A stretch of 16,147 bases of DNA, from assembly GCA_964502665.1 (NCBI GenBank), contig CAZCXP010000050.1:1-16147 (forward strand), written 5' to 3'. The notes beneath the pieces are model-generated. The model was given only the letters and a program-made list of their open reading frames with translations, had not been told where the DNA came from and made no database searches. The position numbers and the translations under genes were made by a program. This stretch comes from SOKG01 sp964502665. GTDB taxonomy: Bacteria; Chloroflexota; Dehalococcoidia; SZUA-161. Of this stretch, positions 14,396 to 16,147 are shown piece by piece (within the stretch, counting starts at the first letter, position 1; the number at the start of each line of letters is the position of its first letter).

Positions 14396-14782
14396 GTCTC
14401 TCAGCCGCCTGGCCTTCGGAGACTCTGACACCAGCGGCGTGCTTCGGGGTTATTGTCAAAAGCAGCTACCTCTGTGCGTTAGCTACTCATGAGTTGGATT
14501 CCCGCTTACGCGGGAATGACAGAACCACGTCACTCCTGCGCAGCTTGTTCCTGCGGAAGCAGGAAGCAGGAGTCCAGAAAGGTTGACGAAGTTGCAGTAG
14601 TTTCTCATGAGTTGGATTCCCGCTTACGCGGGAATGACAGAACCACGTCACTCCTGCGCAGCTTGTTCCTGCGGAAGCAGGAAGCAGGAGTCCAGAAAGC
14701 TAAACGAAGGCGCGGTGGCCACTGAGGAGACAGCTCTTCTTATCTGACCGTGTTCACCTTTTGGGCCTTGCTGTCAATAGAC
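14396..14782. other. Convergent intergenic region without genes
   Basis: This 387-bp gap lies between the SDR (plus) and the thiolase (minus), whose 3' ends face each other. Its main content is a 96-bp sequence present twice, listed separately. The first 90 bases and the last 80 bases show no clear gene, promoter or T-tract terminator. The frame at 14489-14725 is made almost wholly of repeat sequence and is not annotated as a gene. Confidence 0.75.
14486..14699. repeat. Two identical 96-bp repeat copies in tandem
   Basis: Copies at 14486-14581 and 14604-14699 are identical over 96 bp, with a 22-bp spacer (period 118). Each copy contains two hairpins. The first is ATTCCCGC-TTAC-GCGGGAAT, the widespread ATTCCCGC-type palindrome. 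The second has outer arms ACTCCTGC and GCAGGAGT around an inner TTCCTGC/GCAGGAA pair. Perfect identity implies recent duplication or gene conversion. The position between convergent genes suits a bidirectional transcript-end structure. Confidence 0.92.
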
Positions 14783-15976
14783 CTAAAGCCCTACGATAAT
14801 AACGCTGGCTACATTCACCGAGGGAACACCGCCCAGGTTGTGGGTAAGACCGTATTTGGGGTCCTTTATCTGCCGCGGGCCAGCCTTCCCCTGAAGCTGT
14901 TTGTACATCTCGTACATCATCCGCAGGCCTGAGGCGCCGACAGGGTGACCAAAGGACTTCAGCCCGCCATCAGGCTGTATGGGTAGCTCTCCAGTCAGCT
15001 CGAAGAATCCTGATTCAATATCTTGCTTCACTTTCCCACGGGGGCTGAACCCAAGGTCCTCCATGGTAATAGCCTCAGTTATAGAGAAGCAATCGTGAAC
15101 CTCAGCCATGCTTATCTGCTGCCGAGGGTTGTCGATCCCCGCCTCCTGATAGGCACTCCGGGCAGCACGTACAGAGGACTCCACATGAGTCCAGTCGTCA
15201 TCGTACAGCATCTCCTCGCCGGAGCTTGCAGCGATCTGCAGTGCCTTGACGTAGACCGGGTCAGGCCTGAATTTCTTGGCCATGTCCGCTCGGGTCACTA
15301 TGGCTGCCGCCGCGCCATCGCTCACCCCACAGCAGTCGAACAATCCCAGAGGCCAGGCAATGATGGGCGCATTGATTATCTGTTCGACAGTCACCTCTCT
15401 ACGAAGGTGAGCCTTGGGGTTGAGAGCGCCGTTGCGATGGCTCTTGGCCGACACCATGGCCAGCATTCGCTTGCCCTCATCGGGACCGATCCCGTATCGG
15501 CTGAAGTACCTGGTAGCCAGCATGGCGAACATTCCCGGAGCCGTCTGGTTGGCATCGATAAGCCTGCGTACTGTGCCCCACTGGACCTCGTTTTGAGGAA
15601 GACCTCCATATCCGGTATCCTTGAGCTTCTCCACGCCGAGTGCCAGACAGATATCATAAGCACCTGCGGCCACAGCGTAGCAGGCACCCCTCAAGGCCTC
15701 TGAACCGGTAGCGCACCAGTTCTCCACCCTCGTTGCCGGAATGAACGGCAGCTTCAATGCGACAGACAGGGGGATGGCGGATTTCCCCACGTTGGTCTCT
15801 TCATAGCAAGTGCCGGACCAGGCTGCCCCGATGTCTTTCTTGTCGATACCGGCATCCTCGATAGCTTCCATGAATGCCTCAACCATTAGCTCGTCGGAGC
15901 TTTCGTCCCACCGTTCTCCAAACCTGGTGCACCCCATCCCTATAATAGCTACCCTGTCCTTTATCCCTTCGGCCAT
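14783..15976 (-). CDS. SCP2-type thiolase (acetyl-CoA acetyltransferase family), 397 aa
   Basis: Thiolase-superfamily enzyme, likely cleaving or forming a beta-ketoacyl-CoA. The ATG at 15976-15974 has GGGAGG four bases upstream. The nucleophile is C88 in ENWCATGSEALR. The two histidines are H294 (EVHDCFS) and H344 (SFGHPVGASG), and the C-terminus has GLTHNLGG in place of the CxG motif of classical thiolases, which is the SCP2/archaeal-type pattern. The length is typical. The gene directly follows a DUF35/OB-fold protein, an arrangement in which both proteins usually form one complex, as in archaeal acetoacetyl-CoA thiolases and BbsAB of anaerobic toluene degradation. It is convergent to the SDR gene. 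In this region it could cleave the final ketoacyl-CoA of a catabolic route, but the substrate is not shown by the sequence. Confidence 0.94.
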   Translation of the reverse strand: MAEGIKDRVAIIGMGCTRFGERWDESSDELMVEAFMEAIEDAGIDKKDIGAAWSGTCYEETNVGKSAIPLSVALKLPFIPATRVENWCATGSEALRGACYAVAAGAYDICLALGVEKLKDTGYGGLPQNEVQWGTVRRLIDANQTAPGMFAMLATRYFSRYGIGPDEGKRMLAMVSAKSHRNGALNPKAHLRREVTVEQIINAPIIAWPLGLFDCCGVSDGAAAAIVTRADMAKKFRPDPVYVKALQIAASSGEEMLYDDDWTHVESSVRAARSAYQEAGIDNPRQQISMAEVHDCFSITEAITMEDLGFSPRGKVKQDIESGFFELTGELPIQPDGGLKSFGHPVGASGLRMMYEMYKQLQGKAGPRQIKDPKYGLTHNLGGVPSVNVASVIIVGL

Positions 15977-16000
15977 CTTGCCTCCCTTTTGAATAGACTG

Positions 16001-16147
16001 CTAAGCTCGCCCCGGTGTTGCCTTCCAGAAGTAGCCATGAATCCCCCGCGACACATCGCGGTACTTCCTACGGAAGCTCATCTCTACAGGCATACTTACC
16101 TCAAGCGAATCAAGCTCGCAGTCAGTCAGATCAAAGGTATACCTGCC
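16001..16147 (-). CDS. DUF35/OB-fold thiolase-partner protein, C-terminal 48 residues (5' end outside window)
   Basis: The reading frame is open from the window edge to TAG at 16003-16001, ending 24 bp before the thiolase start. The visible 48 residues include MPVEMSFRRKYRD, RGIHGYFWKATP and a short tail, which is the usual C-terminal end of the OB-fold domain in DUF35 (rubredoxin-like zinc ribbon plus OB-fold) proteins. The N-terminal zinc ribbon lies outside the window. In known systems this protein binds a thiolase or an acyltransferase and helps channel CoA substrates. The direct link with the thiolase supports the call. Confidence 0.8.
   Translation of the reverse strand, partial: GRYTFDLTDCELDSLEVSMPVEMSFRRKYRDVSRGIHGYFWKATPGRA

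Noticed and set aside
14396..14430. Terminator after the SDR gene
   Set aside because: Only a five-base GTCTC/GAGAC pairing is visible and no T-tract follows; too weak to annotate.
14486..14699. CRISPR array
   Set aside because: There are only two units, the repeat is 96 bp with a 22-bp spacer, and the units contain ordinary hairpin-repeat sequence; no cas genes are present.
14489..14725. Plus-strand open frame of 78 codons
   Set aside because: It is almost entirely the duplicated 96-bp repeat; the SWIPAYAGMT-type peptide is a known by-product of ATTCCCGC repeats, and there is no credible ribosome binding site.
15023..15703. Plus-strand open frame of 226 codons opposite the thiolase
   Set aside because: It lies fully inside a clearly coding thiolase on the other strand and shows no recognisable family motif; this is a common shadow frame in GC-rich codons.

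Overview
The window (about 16 kb, roughly 50-55 % GC by eye) looks like a chromosomal catabolic region of a strict anaerobe. The evidence is a thiamine-dependent 2-oxoacid:ferredoxin oxidoreductase, a 2-hydroxyacyl-CoA dehydratase pair and a 4-hydroxybutyryl-CoA dehydratase-type protein with all four iron-sulfur ligands; all three are oxygen-sensitive enzyme types. Gene content and the families of short palindromic intergenic repeats would fit a Chloroflexota (Dehalococcoidia-like) or Desulfobacterota genome. That placement is an impression from pattern memory, not a computed result. No RNA genes, CRISPR arrays, transposases or phage genes were seen.

Layout. (1) Positions 11440 down to 1, minus strand, hold a tightly packed run of nine genes that looks like one operon. 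In order of transcription they are: D-2-hydroxyacid dehydrogenase, oxidoreductase gamma subunit, GltD-like flavoprotein fused to a ferredoxin, fused alpha-beta subunit of the oxidoreductase, acyl-CoA ligase, two 2-hydroxyacyl-CoA dehydratase subunits, an acyl-CoA dehydrogenase, a palindromic repeat, and a second acyl-CoA dehydrogenase cut by the window edge. (2) Positions 11441-11965 form a divergent control region with one good sigma70-type promoter per strand, a terminator-like hairpin in the leader of the minus-strand operon, and other inverted and direct repeats. (3) Positions 11966-14395, plus strand, hold the 4-hydroxybutyryl-CoA dehydratase-like gene, a palindromic repeat and a short-chain dehydrogenase. 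(4) Positions 14396-14782 form a convergent gap with a 96-bp sequence present twice. (5) Positions 14783-16147, minus strand, hold a thiolase and the 3' end of its DUF35/OB-fold partner.

How the genes may work together (inference). The enzyme set matches the two branches of amino-acid or aryl-lactate fermentation. A 2-oxoacid could be reduced to an (R)-2-hydroxyacid, activated to its CoA ester, dehydrated to an enoyl-CoA and reduced by acyl-CoA dehydrogenase. Alternatively it could be oxidatively decarboxylated to acyl-CoA by the ferredoxin oxidoreductase, whose GltD-like subunit could connect ferredoxin with NAD(P)H. The plus-strand dehydratase and SDR, and the thiolase/DUF35 pair, could extend this to hydroxyacyl-CoA and beta-ketoacyl-CoA chemistry. 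The substrate is unknown. The activator ATPase needed by 2-hydroxyacyl-CoA dehydratases, an aminotransferase, a CoA-transferase and ETF genes are all absent from the window.
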